Positions 9,501 to 18,674 of a DNA stretch of 64,000 bases are shown piece after piece. The stretch's first letter is position 1. Each line of letters opens with the position of its first letter. This DNA is from Pontibacter populi. Lineage in GTDB: Bacteria > Bacteroidota > Bacteroidia > Cytophagales > Hymenobacteraceae. The DNA lies in NCBI RefSeq assembly GCF_019336435.1, contig NZ_JAHWXQ010000001.1, positions 868,001 through 932,000 of the forward strand, given 5' to 3'. The position numbers and the translations under genes are program-made. The notes beneath the pieces are model-generated. The model had not been told where the DNA came from and did not search any database. It saw only the letters and a list, made by a program, of their open reading frames with translations.

Positions 9501-12500
9501 TTAGATTTTAACTCTTATACCCGCTGTGAAGTTTGACAGTGGAGAATAACGGTATGTGCTAGATGCACCTGCTTCTGCAGTAGAAGGGTTGAAACCTTCG
9601 CGAGCAGTATGGATCCACAGGTTATCACCAGATACCCATACAGACATGCCGCCTACACCATACTTGCTAACAAAGTTCGTAGGCAGTGTATAGCTCAGAC
9701 GCACGTTGTTAAGCACCATGTAGTTCGCCTTTGTAATGAAACGGGTTGAGGCAGAGTTAAAGTTCTTAGTTAAATCTCTGTCAAGGCGTGGTACATCAGT
9801 AACATCACCTGGTTTCTGCCATCTGTCCATGATATCCTGGTGCCAGTTGTTAGAACCTGGTAGGCCGTTGTGCATTAACGATGCATATGCACCATCGTAA
9901 GCGTAACCACCAAAGCTATACAGCATCTGAGCACTGATATCAAATCCTTTGTAACCAGCAGATAAGTTGAAAGCACCACGTACATCAGGAATAGCAGACT
10001 TACCATTGAACTTCTGCGTAGCATTTGCATACGTTTTAGTAGTAGTAGTCTTAAGATCACCTTCTTTTACGTTAGGGTTTTCGGCCAGGTATTGTGAAAG
10101 GCTTTGGATGCCTTCACCTGCATCAAGAGCACCGTTACCATTTAAGTCATTATAAGTAACATTCCACATACCTTTACCATCAGCAGGGTCTACACCAGCC
10201 CACTCACGCATATAGAAATCGTAGATTGAACGGCCTTTAGCCCATGCATAGTTACCCTGAACATCAAGTGGCTTTCTTTCACCTGTTGTGAAGTCAAGTG
10301 GCATTTCAGTAATCTCGTTAGTGAAGATCTCACCGTTTACGTTTAAGCTTAAACGGTAGTCTTTACCTTCGAATACATCACCAGTAAGGTCAAATTCTAA
10401 ACCTCTGTTCTGCAGGTTACCATCGTTTACCTGAGTTAAAGCATAACCTAGTGAAGGACCTACTCTTCTCTGGAAGATAAGGTCAGTAGTGTTTTTAACG
10501 TAGTAGTCAATTGAACCTGACACGTATTTGTTCAGTTCGAAATCGATACCAGTCTGGAACATTTTTGATGTTTCCCAGGTAAGATCCATGTTACCTTTCG
10601 TGTCAAATGAGAAAGCCGGGTTATCATTCAAGTTATCGATATTGAAAACGTCATAACCTGGATACAGACCAACACCAGCCTGATCACCCATTAAACCGTA
10701 GCTAGCTTTTAACTTTAATGAGTTAAAGATGCTCTGGTTAGCCATAAAGTCTTCGCTAGAGATCAACCAGCCTAAACCAACTGAACCAAACGTCCCCCAC
10801 TTGTCTTTTCTGAAGCGAGAACTACCATCTCTACGGATCGTTCCTGAAACAAAGTATTTCTTAGCAAGGTCGTAGTTAACCTGACCAAAATAACTTTCAA
10901 GAGAGTATTGGTTTGTAAAACCTGTTGATGGGTTTTTAACTACCGCGTTGTTCAGATCTTCGATATCCGGATCTACCAGGTTATAACCAGAAGCTGTCAT
11001 TGTAGATTGTTTCCAGTCTGTAGCTTCGTGTGCAACTAATGCTTCAAAGCTATGCTCGCCGAAAGACTTGTTGTAACGCAACATGTTTAACAAGTTGTAA
11101 GAGAACAAGTCCATTCTACGGTGCCAGATGCTACCATTCTGTGAAGCAGAACTACCGTAGTATTTATTTCCTCTATTTACAAATCTGTCGTTGTAATACT
11201 GGGCACCAAGTCTGTTTTCCAGTGTTAAGCCTTCCAGGATGTTAAAGTTCATGCTGATGTTACCATTCAGTTCATCACGATCCTGTCTGTTTACATCGTA
11301 AGTTGCATCAGCGATTGAGTTTGTAAGCGCGCCGAAGCCACGACCAACACCATAATCATACTGGTTGCCACCAAAAATTGGGTCAGTAACAAAGTTACCT
11401 TCACCATCTCTTAAGAATAGAGGGAAGATTGACGGAATGTTATCTACAAACCAGAAAATGCTACCAGAGTCAGAGCTCTGACCGTTTTGGTTTGATGATG
11501 ATCTTGCGTAGTTGATGTTAAATGCACCATTCAACCACTTGTTGATCTCTTGGTTCACATTTAAACGTGCAGAAAGACGTTCGTAGTCAGAGTTAACGAT
11601 ATAACCTACATCATTAAGGTAACCTACAGAAGAGTAATAGCTTGTTTTACCACTAGAGCCGCCAAACTTAACGTTAACTTCAGAACGGTTCGAGTTTTGG
11701 AAACCATAATCTTCCCAGTTCTCCGGAGAGTACTTTCTGGTTACACCAGGCTTAACTGTTCTCGTAGCAGGGTCAATGATTTCTGCAGCAGTACCGTTCC
11801 ACATGTTGAAACGCGGGTTAATACCACCACTTGTGTTGAATAATCTGCCATTGGCATAAGCAGTAGCTTGAGCATCGTTATAACCACCAGCAAATGCGCC
11901 ATAGTTATACAAACTTTCCCAAGTTAATCCAGCAAATTGCTCAGGCGACTTGATGTTGTCGTAACGAGGAAGTAATGCTGCGTTTGTTCCAAAGTTAGCA
12001 TCAGCCTCGATGTAATTCTTTTTACCTCTACCAGATTTAGTAGTAACAACAATTACACCGTTAGCACCTCTTGAACCGTAGATAGCAGTAGCTGCAGCAT
12101 CTTTCAATACTGTAGTAGACTCAATATCCGAAGGATTGATTGAGGCAATGTTTCCTGAGAAAGGAACGCCATCAACTACGTATAATGGATCACGGTTACC
12201 ATTAACAGAACCCAGACCACGAATACGCACAGTAGCTGCCTGACCAGGCTGACCACTTGTGTTAATAATTCTAACACCTGCAACCTCACCTGCAAGTGCC
12301 TGAGAAACGTTAGAAACCTGTTTGTTCTCTAACTTTTCAGCACTTACAACTTTAGCTGTACCAGTAAATGACTGCTGAGTTGTAGTGGAATAACCCACAA
12401 TCACAACCTCAGAAAGTGTCTCTGAAGCCTGACCAAGCAGGATGTTAATTGTAGACTGGCTACCTACTACAACTTCCTTGTTGTCGTAACCAACATAACG

Positions 12501-12722
12501 GAACTCAAGTACAGCGTCGTTTGATGGAACAGCGATTGAAAACCCGCCATCAATACCAGTGGCTGTGCCAGTGGATGTGCCTTTTACCAAAACAGTAACA
12601 CCTGGTAAGCCCTGACCAGTTTCCTGATCTGTTACTTTACCCGTCACTGTCCGATTTTGTGCCAGCACTTGCACTACAAGCGCAAACACAAAAATGAAAC
12701 TGAGCAGTAAACTCTTCTTCAT
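9501..12722 (-). CDS. SusC/RagA-family TonB-linked outer membrane transporter
   Basis: Full-length (1073 aa). It has a signal peptide ending near LAQ (22), a carboxypeptidase-regulatory-like domain (VTGKVTDQETGQGLPGV, 26-105), a plug with RIRGLGS, LYVVDGVPFSG and the SusC signature SRGANGVIVVTTKSG, and a large TonB barrel ending in FTAGIRVKI, a typical final beta-strand. It forms the transport unit with the SusD encoded immediately downstream. A Bacteroidota-type promoter lies just upstream (12766-12796). The whole 4.8-kb operon lacks the CTATAG hexamer that is common elsewhere, perhaps because highly expressed genes avoid it. The cargo is not identifiable from the sequence. Confidence 0.96.
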   Translation of the reverse strand: MKKSLLLSFIFVFALVVQVLAQNRTVTGKVTDQETGQGLPGVTVLVKGTSTGTATGIDGGFSIAVPSNDAVLEFRYVGYDNKEVVVGSQSTINILLGQASETLSEVVIVGYSTTTQQSFTGTAKVVSAEKLENKQVSNVSQALAGEVAGVRIINTSGQPGQAATVRIRGLGSVNGNRDPLYVVDGVPFSGNIASINPSDIESTTVLKDAAATAIYGSRGANGVIVVTTKSGRGKKNYIEADANFGTNAALLPRYDNIKSPEQFAGLTWESLYNYGAFAGGYNDAQATAYANGRLFNTSGGINPRFNMWNGTAAEIIDPATRTVKPGVTRKYSPENWEDYGFQNSNRSEVNVKFGGSSGKTSYYSSVGYLNDVGYIVNSDYERLSARLNVNQEINKWLNGAFNINYARSSSNQNGQSSDSGSIFWFVDNIPSIFPLFLRDGEGNFVTDPIFGGNQYDYGVGRGFGALTNSIADATYDVNRQDRDELNGNISMNFNILEGLTLENRLGAQYYNDRFVNRGNKYYGSSASQNGSIWHRRMDLFSYNLLNMLRYNKSFGEHSFEALVAHEATDWKQSTMTASGYNLVDPDIEDLNNAVVKNPSTGFTNQYSLESYFGQVNYDLAKKYFVSGTIRRDGSSRFRKDKWGTFGSVGLGWLISSEDFMANQSIFNSLKLKASYGLMGDQAGVGLYPGYDVFNIDNLNDNPAFSFDTKGNMDLTWETSKMFQTGIDFELNKYVSGSIDYYVKNTTDLIFQRRVGPSLGYALTQVNDGNLQNRGLEFDLTGDVFEGKDYRLSLNVNGEIFTNEITEMPLDFTTGERKPLDVQGNYAWAKGRSIYDFYMREWAGVDPADGKGMWNVTYNDLNGNGALDAGEGIQSLSQYLAENPNVKEGDLKTTTTKTYANATQKFNGKSAIPDVRGAFNLSAGYKGFDISAQMLYSFGGYAYDGAYASLMHNGLPGSNNWHQDIMDRWQKPGDVTDVPRLDRDLTKNFNSASTRFITKANYMVLNNVRLSYTLPTNFVSKYGVGGMSVWVSGDNLWIHTAREGFNPSTAEAGASSTYRYSPLSNFTAGIRVKI

Positions 12723-13059
12723 GCTAGAATGTGTTAAATAAATAGTTATAGATTAGTTTGTGAACCAAATATAGTCAGACCTCCTGTAATTCAAAATACT
12801 TCAAGGCTTATTTAAAATATTTTTTACTTTTATATAGTATTTACTATATTTATTATAACAAATCAAATAAATTTTGACAGGATTTTATAATATATTCACC
12901 TGAAAGTTTAATTACCCCACTAAATACTAGTGTGATTATACTTTGCTCTTATCGTATTGTATAATTGCAACTCATTAGTGTAGCTTGCATTACTATATAT
13001 TAGTCGCAGGCAAAATATACCAACACGGAATAATTATATTTTGCTGCATTGCTTTATAT
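12723..13059. other. AT-rich promoter region upstream of susC
   Basis: No gene is seen in this 337-bp stretch between the susC start and the end of the next minus-strand gene. It is strikingly AT-rich with many TATA-like steps and holds the susC promoter listed separately. I saw no clear terminator for the membrane protein gene ending at 13060. Confidence 0.5.
12766..12796 (-). promoter_or_regulatory. Bacteroidota-type promoter of susC (TTTTG - 18 nt - TATATTTG)
   Basis: Read on the minus strand, TATATTTG (12773-12766) matches the -7 consensus TAnnTTTG exactly and a TTTTG (12796-12792) sits 18 nt upstream as the -33 element. Transcription would start about 35-40 nt before the susC ATG. The other SusC gene has a similar, less perfect arrangement. 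Confidence 0.6.
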
Positions 13060-14088
13060 TCAGATAACGATAGCCGCTAACCGACCCGGGAAAAGCAGCA
13101 GCCTTTTAAGAAAAGAAAATTGCGCAGTAGAAGCCCAGCAAAATTTTGCGCTCCTATATATATAAGGTATTACCTGGAGCACCTGATCCAACTCAGAGGC
13201 AAGTGCAGATCTTTTGGTTGTACTCCAGCGGTGAAGAACTTTGCGTAATAAGGGAGTTATAACCCATATCCATAAAGCAGCTATAATAACTGCCCTCAGA
13301 AGTATTTTATATGCTGTGTTATAAACTATAAGATCAAAGTACACACTCACACCCAGGAGAAAGCAGACACTTATAGTTAGAAAAGGAAAGAACCGTTTCC
13401 AGATGTTTTTCTTTCTACGTGGCAAAGCAGCAAATACTTCATCACCGGAGTAAGCGAAAGAACTGAGGTCAAGTTTGTGCTGCTGCTTTTTAAGCATACC
13501 GGGTAACCGGCCTGCTAACCAGCCTACAAAAACACCCATCAGCACATGTAAGCCAATGTAGCCTATAACTATATAAAGCACATAGTCGCCTTCAGCAAAG
13601 CCTGCCTTCTTAAGAATATAGTTTATAAATTCATGCGCCACCCGGTACAGATCGGATCCAAACATGATAAGCATGATCACCAGCCGCTGCAACGCCGATT
13701 GCAATTGAGTAAGGACTCCCAGTAACAGGCAACTTAACTTAAAGTAATTCTTACCCAGAAAGAGCAGATAGCCCAAACTCCCCTGAATGAAAACTGCTAA
13801 GTATGCTCCTGGTGGCGAATGCGGGCTCAGCAGACCTTTAACAACTATAACCAGTACTGTAGCTTTAAGGATAGCTTTCCGGGACGGGCAATGGTGCGCC
13901 AGCAAACTGATGCACAGCACGGAAGCCCCACCAACAAACAAACCTGTGCCGGGTAAATGCAGTGCATGCAGCACACCACCTAAAAGAGCTTCGCATAAAG
14001 CCCAGAGCGCGGTTATTCTATAAAACACACTGACGCTTTGTGGCGAAGCAGTAGCAGTTGATACTAGTTGCGGCGTGACTACTTCCAT
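13060..14088 (-). CDS. Polytopic membrane protein of unknown function
   Basis: I do not recognise this 342-residue protein with confidence. It has about seven hydrophobic segments: a first block (about 20-135) with ALLGGVLHALHLPGTGLFVGG and a small-residue-rich pattern, a middle pair near 175-195, and two more at about 240-285, separated by the basic stretch PRRKKNIWKR. The first block resembles, weakly, substrate-binding S-components of ECF-type transporters (BioY/CbiM-like); this is speculation. Its ATG lies inside the end of the MOSC gene (10-bp overlap ATGGAAGTAG), so the two are almost certainly translated together, suggesting a shared task. A soluble basic linker and amphipathic C-terminus are visible. 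Confidence 0.8.
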   Translation of the reverse strand: MEVVTPQLVSTATASPQSVSVFYRITALWALCEALLGGVLHALHLPGTGLFVGGASVLCISLLAHHCPSRKAILKATVLVIVVKGLLSPHSPPGAYLAVFIQGSLGYLLFLGKNYFKLSCLLLGVLTQLQSALQRLVIMLIMFGSDLYRVAHEFINYILKKAGFAEGDYVLYIVIGYIGLHVLMGVFVGWLAGRLPGMLKKQQHKLDLSSFAYSGDEVFAALPRRKKNIWKRFFPFLTISVCFLLGVSVYFDLIVYNTAYKILLRAVIIAALWIWVITPLLRKVLHRWSTTKRSALASELDQVLQVIPYIYRSAKFCWASTAQFSFLKRLLLFPGRLAAIVI

Positions 14089-14891
14089 TGCAACACCTGC
14101 ACCTCATCACCCACCTTAATTTTGCCTGTTCCCTCGTGTACCAGGTTTTGCCCGAAGAGTACTTTATTATTTTTTGTGCGGTAAGTTGCCAGCGTTCTTA
14201 GCGGTTCTTCTCCTTTAACAGCTGTTTGTTGGTCTACGGTGGTTAGTACGCAGCGGGCGCAAGGTTTGGCCACCCTGAAATTCGTCTCTCCTATAGTAAA
14301 GGAGTCCCAGGAATCTTCGTCGTGCGGCTGGCCTCCGGTAAAAACTATATTTGGCCGGAAGCGATTCATAGGTATAGACTTCGCCAATTTGCTATTGAGG
14401 TGATTAAGTGCTTCCTGCCCTATTACCAGAAACGGGTAAGCATCGGCAAAACTTACAACTTCTTCGTCAAAGGCATAGGTCGGATCAACTATACGGCGGG
14501 TATTTTCGGGCATGTAGACCAGGCGGGCAAACATACCAAGTGCTTTCGAAAACCACATCGTTACTTCTCCGTTCACTTCGCGGGCGGTACAAGTATCATC
14601 CCAGATGGTAACTGTAACTTCTTTACCGTCTGCGTGCTCAAAAGGAATGAATAATGGGTCCAGCAAACCCTGCTTATGACTTACCAGTAGGCCATTCTCC
14701 TGCAATTTTACCTGCAAAAGCGCCATCTGGGCAAACTTACGCTGCGACAGGAAACCGCCTTTCTCATCTACCAGCATCCAGCGTCGGTCATACTGCAAGC
14801 CCCGTTCCTGCACCTGTGCCTGTTGCAGGCTAATACCGCCCAATGATTTTATCGGGTAGATGTAAATGTTGCTTACGGTGTAGGTTGCCAT
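14079..14891 (-). CDS. MOSC-domain protein (YcbX/mARC-like molybdenum enzyme)
   Basis: The N-terminal MOSC beta-barrel motif IYIYPIKSLGGISL (residues 9-22) and ERGLQYDRRWMLVD are characteristic of the YcbX/mARC family, and the C-terminal MOSC domain carries the conserved RVAKPCARCVLTTVD with the Cys expected to bind the molybdenum cofactor. Members reduce N-hydroxylated compounds. At 270 aa it lacks the C-terminal 2Fe-2S ferredoxin domain found in E. coli YcbX, so electrons must come from a separate partner. The stop overlaps the start of a membrane protein gene. Cofactor and role follow from the family; nothing here shows the natural substrate. Confidence 0.9.
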   Translation of the reverse strand: MATYTVSNIYIYPIKSLGGISLQQAQVQERGLQYDRRWMLVDEKGGFLSQRKFAQMALLQVKLQENGLLVSHKQGLLDPLFIPFEHADGKEVTVTIWDDTCTAREVNGEVTMWFSKALGMFARLVYMPENTRRIVDPTYAFDEEVVSFADAYPFLVIGQEALNHLNSKLAKSIPMNRFRPNIVFTGGQPHDEDSWDSFTIGETNFRVAKPCARCVLTTVDQQTAVKGEEPLRTLATYRTKNNKVLFGQNLVHEGTGKIKVGDEVQVLQWK

Positions 14892-15017
14892 ACCTGTTTG
14901 CTTTGTTAAGCTGTAAAGTTTACTAATTTCAGTATTTTTTACAAAGGTATTCGGGTTCAGGTATATATATTCATGATATTAAAATATTATCTTTACAGAA
15001 GATCTAATTTCACCCTT

Positions 15018-15905
15018 ATGAGAAAATTATACTATAGCCCGTTTTTAGTGCTCCTGCTGGCATTATGTATAACCATTCCTTCGCTTGGTCAGGCGCCTGC
15101 AGAGCAGCCAAAGGCTTTGCTATGGGAAATTAGTGGTCAGGGACTAAGCAAGCCATCATACTTATTTGGAACGATACACGCCATCTGCCCTGATAATTTT
15201 AAGATGCCCGAAGCTGTGACCAAGAAACTGGCAAACACGGAGCGCCTGTCGCTGGAAGTCGATATGGATGCACCAAACTTTATGGTTGAGTTACAACAGG
15301 CATCTATTCTACCAAAAGGAAGTTCGTTACGGGGATTTTTCTCCGAAGATGATTATAGCCTGCTGGACAACCATTTTAAGCAGACACTGAAAATTGACCT
15401 AGCGCAACTGGACCGCATGAAGCCTTTTATGCTACATTCTATGTTATTGTCGCAGTTAACAGAATGCCAGGCCGTTTCGTATGAACAAAGTCTGATGGAA
15501 ATAGCCCAGAAACAAGGAAAAGAAGTAATTGGCCTTGAGACAGTGAGCGAACAGCTTAGGGCTATAGATGAGATGCCGGCAAGCGTACAGACCACAATGC
15601 TGACAAAAATGGTGAGCAACATGGATGAAGCCCGCCAGACGTACCGCGACATGGTGCAACTATACCTGCAACAAGACCTTGCCGGCTTAGATGCTTTATC
15701 GAGAAAAGAATATGATGATGCTGAATATAAAGAGTACGAACAGGCTTTCCTGGTGAACCGCAACAAGCGCTGGATACCGGTTATGGAACGTGAGGCCCGC
15801 ATACAGCCTACCTTTTTTGCTGTCGGCGCTGGTCATTTAACAGGTAAAGATGGCTTACTGGAACTGCTTCGTAAAAAAGGTTATACTGTGCTGCCTGTGA
15901 GATAA
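15018..15905 (+). CDS. TraB/GumN family protein, secreted
   Basis: The ATG at 15018 gives a clear signal peptide (MRKLYYSPFLVLLLALC, cut near GQA); an upstream in-frame ATG at 14973 adds 15 residues before it and is less likely. The mature part shows the TraB/GumN landmarks: SYLFGTIHAI (residues 48-56), RLSLEVDMD, IGLETVSEQL and the closing AVGAGHLTGKDGLLELL...GYTV. The family is related to Tiki-type metalloproteases through the GTIH and Glu motifs, but activity for the bacterial proteins is poorly established. The M1 aminopeptidase gene begins 26 bp downstream, so the two probably form an operon. It is divergent from the MOSC gene across about 125 bp. Confidence 0.9.
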   Translation: MRKLYYSPFLVLLLALCITIPSLGQAPAEQPKALLWEISGQGLSKPSYLFGTIHAICPDNFKMPEAVTKKLANTERLSLEVDMDAPNFMVELQQASILPKGSSLRGFFSEDDYSLLDNHFKQTLKIDLAQLDRMKPFMLHSMLLSQLTECQAVSYEQSLMEIAQKQGKEVIGLETVSEQLRAIDEMPASVQTTMLTKMVSNMDEARQTYRDMVQLYLQQDLAGLDALSRKEYDDAEYKEYEQAFLVNRNKRWIPVMEREARIQPTFFAVGAGHLTGKDGLLELLRKKGYTVLPVR

Positions 15906-15931
15906 AACCTAACATTGCGCTAACCGAAACT

Positions 15932-17890
15932 ATGAAAAAGATTACCCTGCTGATGCTCCTCTGCATCGGTTCTTTACATCTTGCCGGTGCGCAGCCACAA
16001 TTTAAAGCACAAGCACACCAAACTTGTGCCGACAGCAGATTGTTAAATGCTACCCGCATGGCTGTTGCCTCTCCGCAACACATGCAGCTTATGAATTTAT
16101 ACGATGTCACCTTTTATGGCCTTGACCTGGCACTGGAGCGAAACAGCGTGTATATAACTGGAAGCGTAACCACGCATGCCACCGTAAAATCTGCCCCACT
16201 TTCTGTTTTTGCTTTTGAGCTGCACCCAAATTATACCATAGCATCAGTAACTATAAACGGCATCCAGCAGAGCAATATAACCCGCAACGGAAGCGATGTT
16301 TCCGTAAACCTTACAACTACAGTTCCTGCCAAAAGCAAAGTGGTAGCTGTAGTAAACTATAGTGGCACAGCACCAAACGGCGGGAATGCCGCTATTGGAA
16401 ACGGTTTTAATACTGCCCGCGAAAGCCAATGGGGAAACGATGTAACCTGGAGCCTGAGCGAGCCCTACGCTGCCTACGAATGGTGGCCAACCAAGCAGGT
16501 ACTGACTGACAAAGCAGATTCGGTACATGTAGCTGTTACCACCAGTCCGGAAAATAAAGTTGGCTCCAACGGTTTACTGACAAACACGGTAACATTGCCC
16601 AGCGGCAAAGTGCGTTACGAATGGAAAAGCCGCTACCCGATCGACTATTATCTGATCTCAGTTGCTGTGTCGGATTACGAGGAGTATGTGCAGTTTGCTA
16701 ACCCGGCTGGTGCAGCCAAACCAATTCCAGTTGTAAACTATGTCTACAAAGGCTCTCTGGCCAACTATAAAAACCAGATCGATTTTACACCTCCGCTAAT
16801 AGAGCATTTCTCGGAGCTTTTTACGCTTTACCCTTTTGCCCGGGAGAAGTATGGCCACAGCATGGCACCCATAGGCGGTGGCATGGAGCACCAGACCATG
16901 ACTACCCAAAGCACTTTCACTTTTACGCTTACCGCACACGAACTGGCACACCAATGGTTTGGTGATAATGTTACATGCGCCTCGTGGCAGGACATCTGGC
17001 TAAACGAAGGGTTTGCGTCTTATGCTGAGTACCTGGCCCTGCAGCATTTTTCAGCCGATGCTGCCCAAAGTTGGATGGCAGATGCACACAACAGAGCGAG
17101 AGCAGCAAAACAGGGAAGTCTTCGCGTTCCGGATACGACAAACGTAGGTCGCATTTTCAACTATAACATTACGTACAAAAAAGGAGCAGCCGTAGTACAC
17201 ATGCTGCGCTACGAAATAAACAACGACCAACTCTTTTTCAAAGCATTACAGAACTATCAAACCGAATTCGGGGGCGGAACCGCTTCAACTACTGACTTGC
17301 AAAAGGTAATGGAGCAAACGACAGGCAAAGAGCTTGGCTACTTTTTCAAGCAATGGTACGAAGGCGAAGGTTACCCTGGTTTTACGCTCGCCTGGAACCA
17401 GCAGGACGGGAAAATAGTGATCGAATCGAAGCAGTCAACGACGGGCACTACACCCTTTTTCAGAACGGATATTACGTATCAAGTGCAAACCACAACCGGC
17501 ACCGAAGCATTCAGAGTTACGCAAACCAAGCTAACGCAGCAGTTCGCTTTTACTGTAGATGGTGAAGTACTGGGCGTAACAATGGATCCTGATAACTGGA
17601 TTCTAAAAGATGTAACCCAGACCGTTAGAAATAACAACCTACCTATACCGGACTTTTCTCCCGTTGTTGTTCCAAACCCTGTTTCGGGTAATGTGGCAAC
17701 TATAACTGACCTGGGCTTTACCCCTACAACCGCCATCATCTTCGACCGCATAGGTAGAAAAATGAGGTTGCAAACTATAGTTCAGCAAAAAGAAATACAG
17801 TTACAAGTAACTACCTTGCCGGCGGGCTTATACTTCGTTCAGTTAACGGATGGACAGCAAACGCAACGGGTTAAATTTGTGAAGCTATAG
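15932..17890 (+). CDS. Secreted M1 family aminopeptidase with T9SS sorting domain
   Basis: A zinc aminopeptidase removing N-terminal residues from peptides. It has a signal peptide (MKKITLLMLLCIGSLHLAGA), an N-terminal beta domain (about 50-240), and the catalytic domain with GGGMEHQT (the GAMEN-equivalent exopeptidase motif) and HELAHQWFGD: zinc ligands His336, His340 and, 18 residues later, Glu359 (WLNEGF), with catalytic Glu337. The last 75 residues (VVPNPVSGNVATITDL ... GLYFVQLTDGQ) form a type A T9SS C-terminal sorting domain, so the enzyme should be exported to the cell surface or outside. It follows the GumN-like gene by 26 bp. No terminator is obvious; the downstream region is repeat copy A. 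Confidence 0.95.
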   Translation: MKKITLLMLLCIGSLHLAGAQPQFKAQAHQTCADSRLLNATRMAVASPQHMQLMNLYDVTFYGLDLALERNSVYITGSVTTHATVKSAPLSVFAFELHPNYTIASVTINGIQQSNITRNGSDVSVNLTTTVPAKSKVVAVVNYSGTAPNGGNAAIGNGFNTARESQWGNDVTWSLSEPYAAYEWWPTKQVLTDKADSVHVAVTTSPENKVGSNGLLTNTVTLPSGKVRYEWKSRYPIDYYLISVAVSDYEEYVQFANPAGAAKPIPVVNYVYKGSLANYKNQIDFTPPLIEHFSELFTLYPFAREKYGHSMAPIGGGMEHQTMTTQSTFTFTLTAHELAHQWFGDNVTCASWQDIWLNEGFASYAEYLALQHFSADAAQSWMADAHNRARAAKQGSLRVPDTTNVGRIFNYNITYKKGAAVVHMLRYEINNDQLFFKALQNYQTEFGGGTASTTDLQKVMEQTTGKELGYFFKQWYEGEGYPGFTLAWNQQDGKIVIESKQSTTGTTPFFRTDITYQVQTTTGTEAFRVTQTKLTQQFAFTVDGEVLGVTMDPDNWILKDVTQTVRNNNLPIPDFSPVVVPNPVSGNVATITDLGFTPTTAIIFDRIGRKMRLQTIVQQKEIQLQVTTLPAGLYFVQLTDGQQTQRVKFVKL

Positions 17891-17910
17891 TGCTAAAGTT
17901 TCGGTTGGTC

Positions 17911-18585
17911 CAGCCCCCCTTTATCCGCTATTGTCTAAGGCGGGGAGCCCTTGGCAACTTCTCCATTTGTCATCCTGAAAGGGTCTTGGGAGAAGGGAGG
18001 TAAGACCTTTGCTATGGTTATTTATAGTTTCATCGTTGCTGCTCTAACTCACCACTGCCCCTCACGAGAGGTGAATTTCGGCTATAGTTATAGTTAGAGC
18101 TATAGTTTTATAGTTACGGCGTTAACACCCCTGTAGTCCCCTCAAGGGGACAGTTGCTACTGCTTCCCAAACTGTCATTTCGACGATAGGAGAAATCTGA
18201 ATCTACATAGTTATAGTCCACGAACAGGGCAGGTTTACCTGTCCCTTTGAAACTATAGCCATGATCAATCTCGAAGCGAGTAGGTGTAAACTATGGATAC
18301 AGGTCACTATGCGAAACTTCTCAGTCTTCAGGTTGAGCGCCTTGTAGATTTCTGGTGCCGTTAGGCATTACGAGGTACGAGAAAAAGAAATGTACACCGC
18401 GCGATGCCTGAAGACGGGGCCTCCCGGCCGTGAGGGCACCAAAGCTTAATTGAAACGATTTGCAAATATAGCTCCCAGGATTAAAGGATATTTGAAAGGA
18501 AGGCTTAGTTCTAGTTTTAACTATAATTGGCTAAAAGATGAGATAGATTTCTCGCCGAGCTCGAAATGACAAAAGAGAAGCTATA
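17911..18585 (+). repeat. Composite intergenic repeat, copy A
   Basis: The 838-bp gap between the aminopeptidase and the TM2 gene is almost entirely repeat. In order: an AAGGCGGGGAGC module (near 17940), several TATAGTT half-sites, an AGTCCCCTCAAGGGGAC hairpin (about 18135), GTCATTTCGA...GAGAAATCT (18174-18198), a GGGCAGG-TTTA-CCTGTCC hairpin (18227), the RNA-like core (18317-18481), and the inverted end module AGATTTCTC...TCGAAATGAC (18545-18570). The same modules in the same order recur at 35.1-35.6 kb, and in part at 26.6-27.1 and (inverted) 56.0-56.6 kb. From one GTCATTTCGA end to the other is 397 bp. Confidence 0.85.
18317..18481 (+). ncRNA. Candidate structured RNA core, copy A
   Basis: Pairings visible by eye: GTCTTCAGG (18324-18332) with CCTGAAGAC (18407-18415); an internal arm GTA.ATTT (18344-18351) with AAAT.TAC (18388-18395); and a hairpin TGCC-GTTA-GGCA (18356-18367). 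The 3' part has the invariant GGGGCCTCCCGGCCGTGAGG and ends at GCTCCCAGGAT. The long stem differs from the other copies (TTCAGG/CCTGAA rather than TTTGGG/CCCAAA) on both sides at once, the mark of selection on pairing. No promoter or terminator was identified. Confidence 0.5.
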
Positions 18586-18674
18586 GGACATATAAGGTTT
18601 GTCACAGTTAACCTATCTCTTTTCATCTCATAATATTAAATCAGAAACGTATCCTGAACTTTAAGGTAAATAAC

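Noticed and set aside
18400..18450. tRNA-like or rRNA-like reading of the GC-rich conserved block
   Set aside because: No cloverleaf, anticodon arm or TPsiC sequence can be drawn; it is part of the dispersed repeat.
17911..18585. CRISPR array
   Set aside because: Repeats here are dispersed modules of different type without regular spacer spacing, and no cas gene is in the window.
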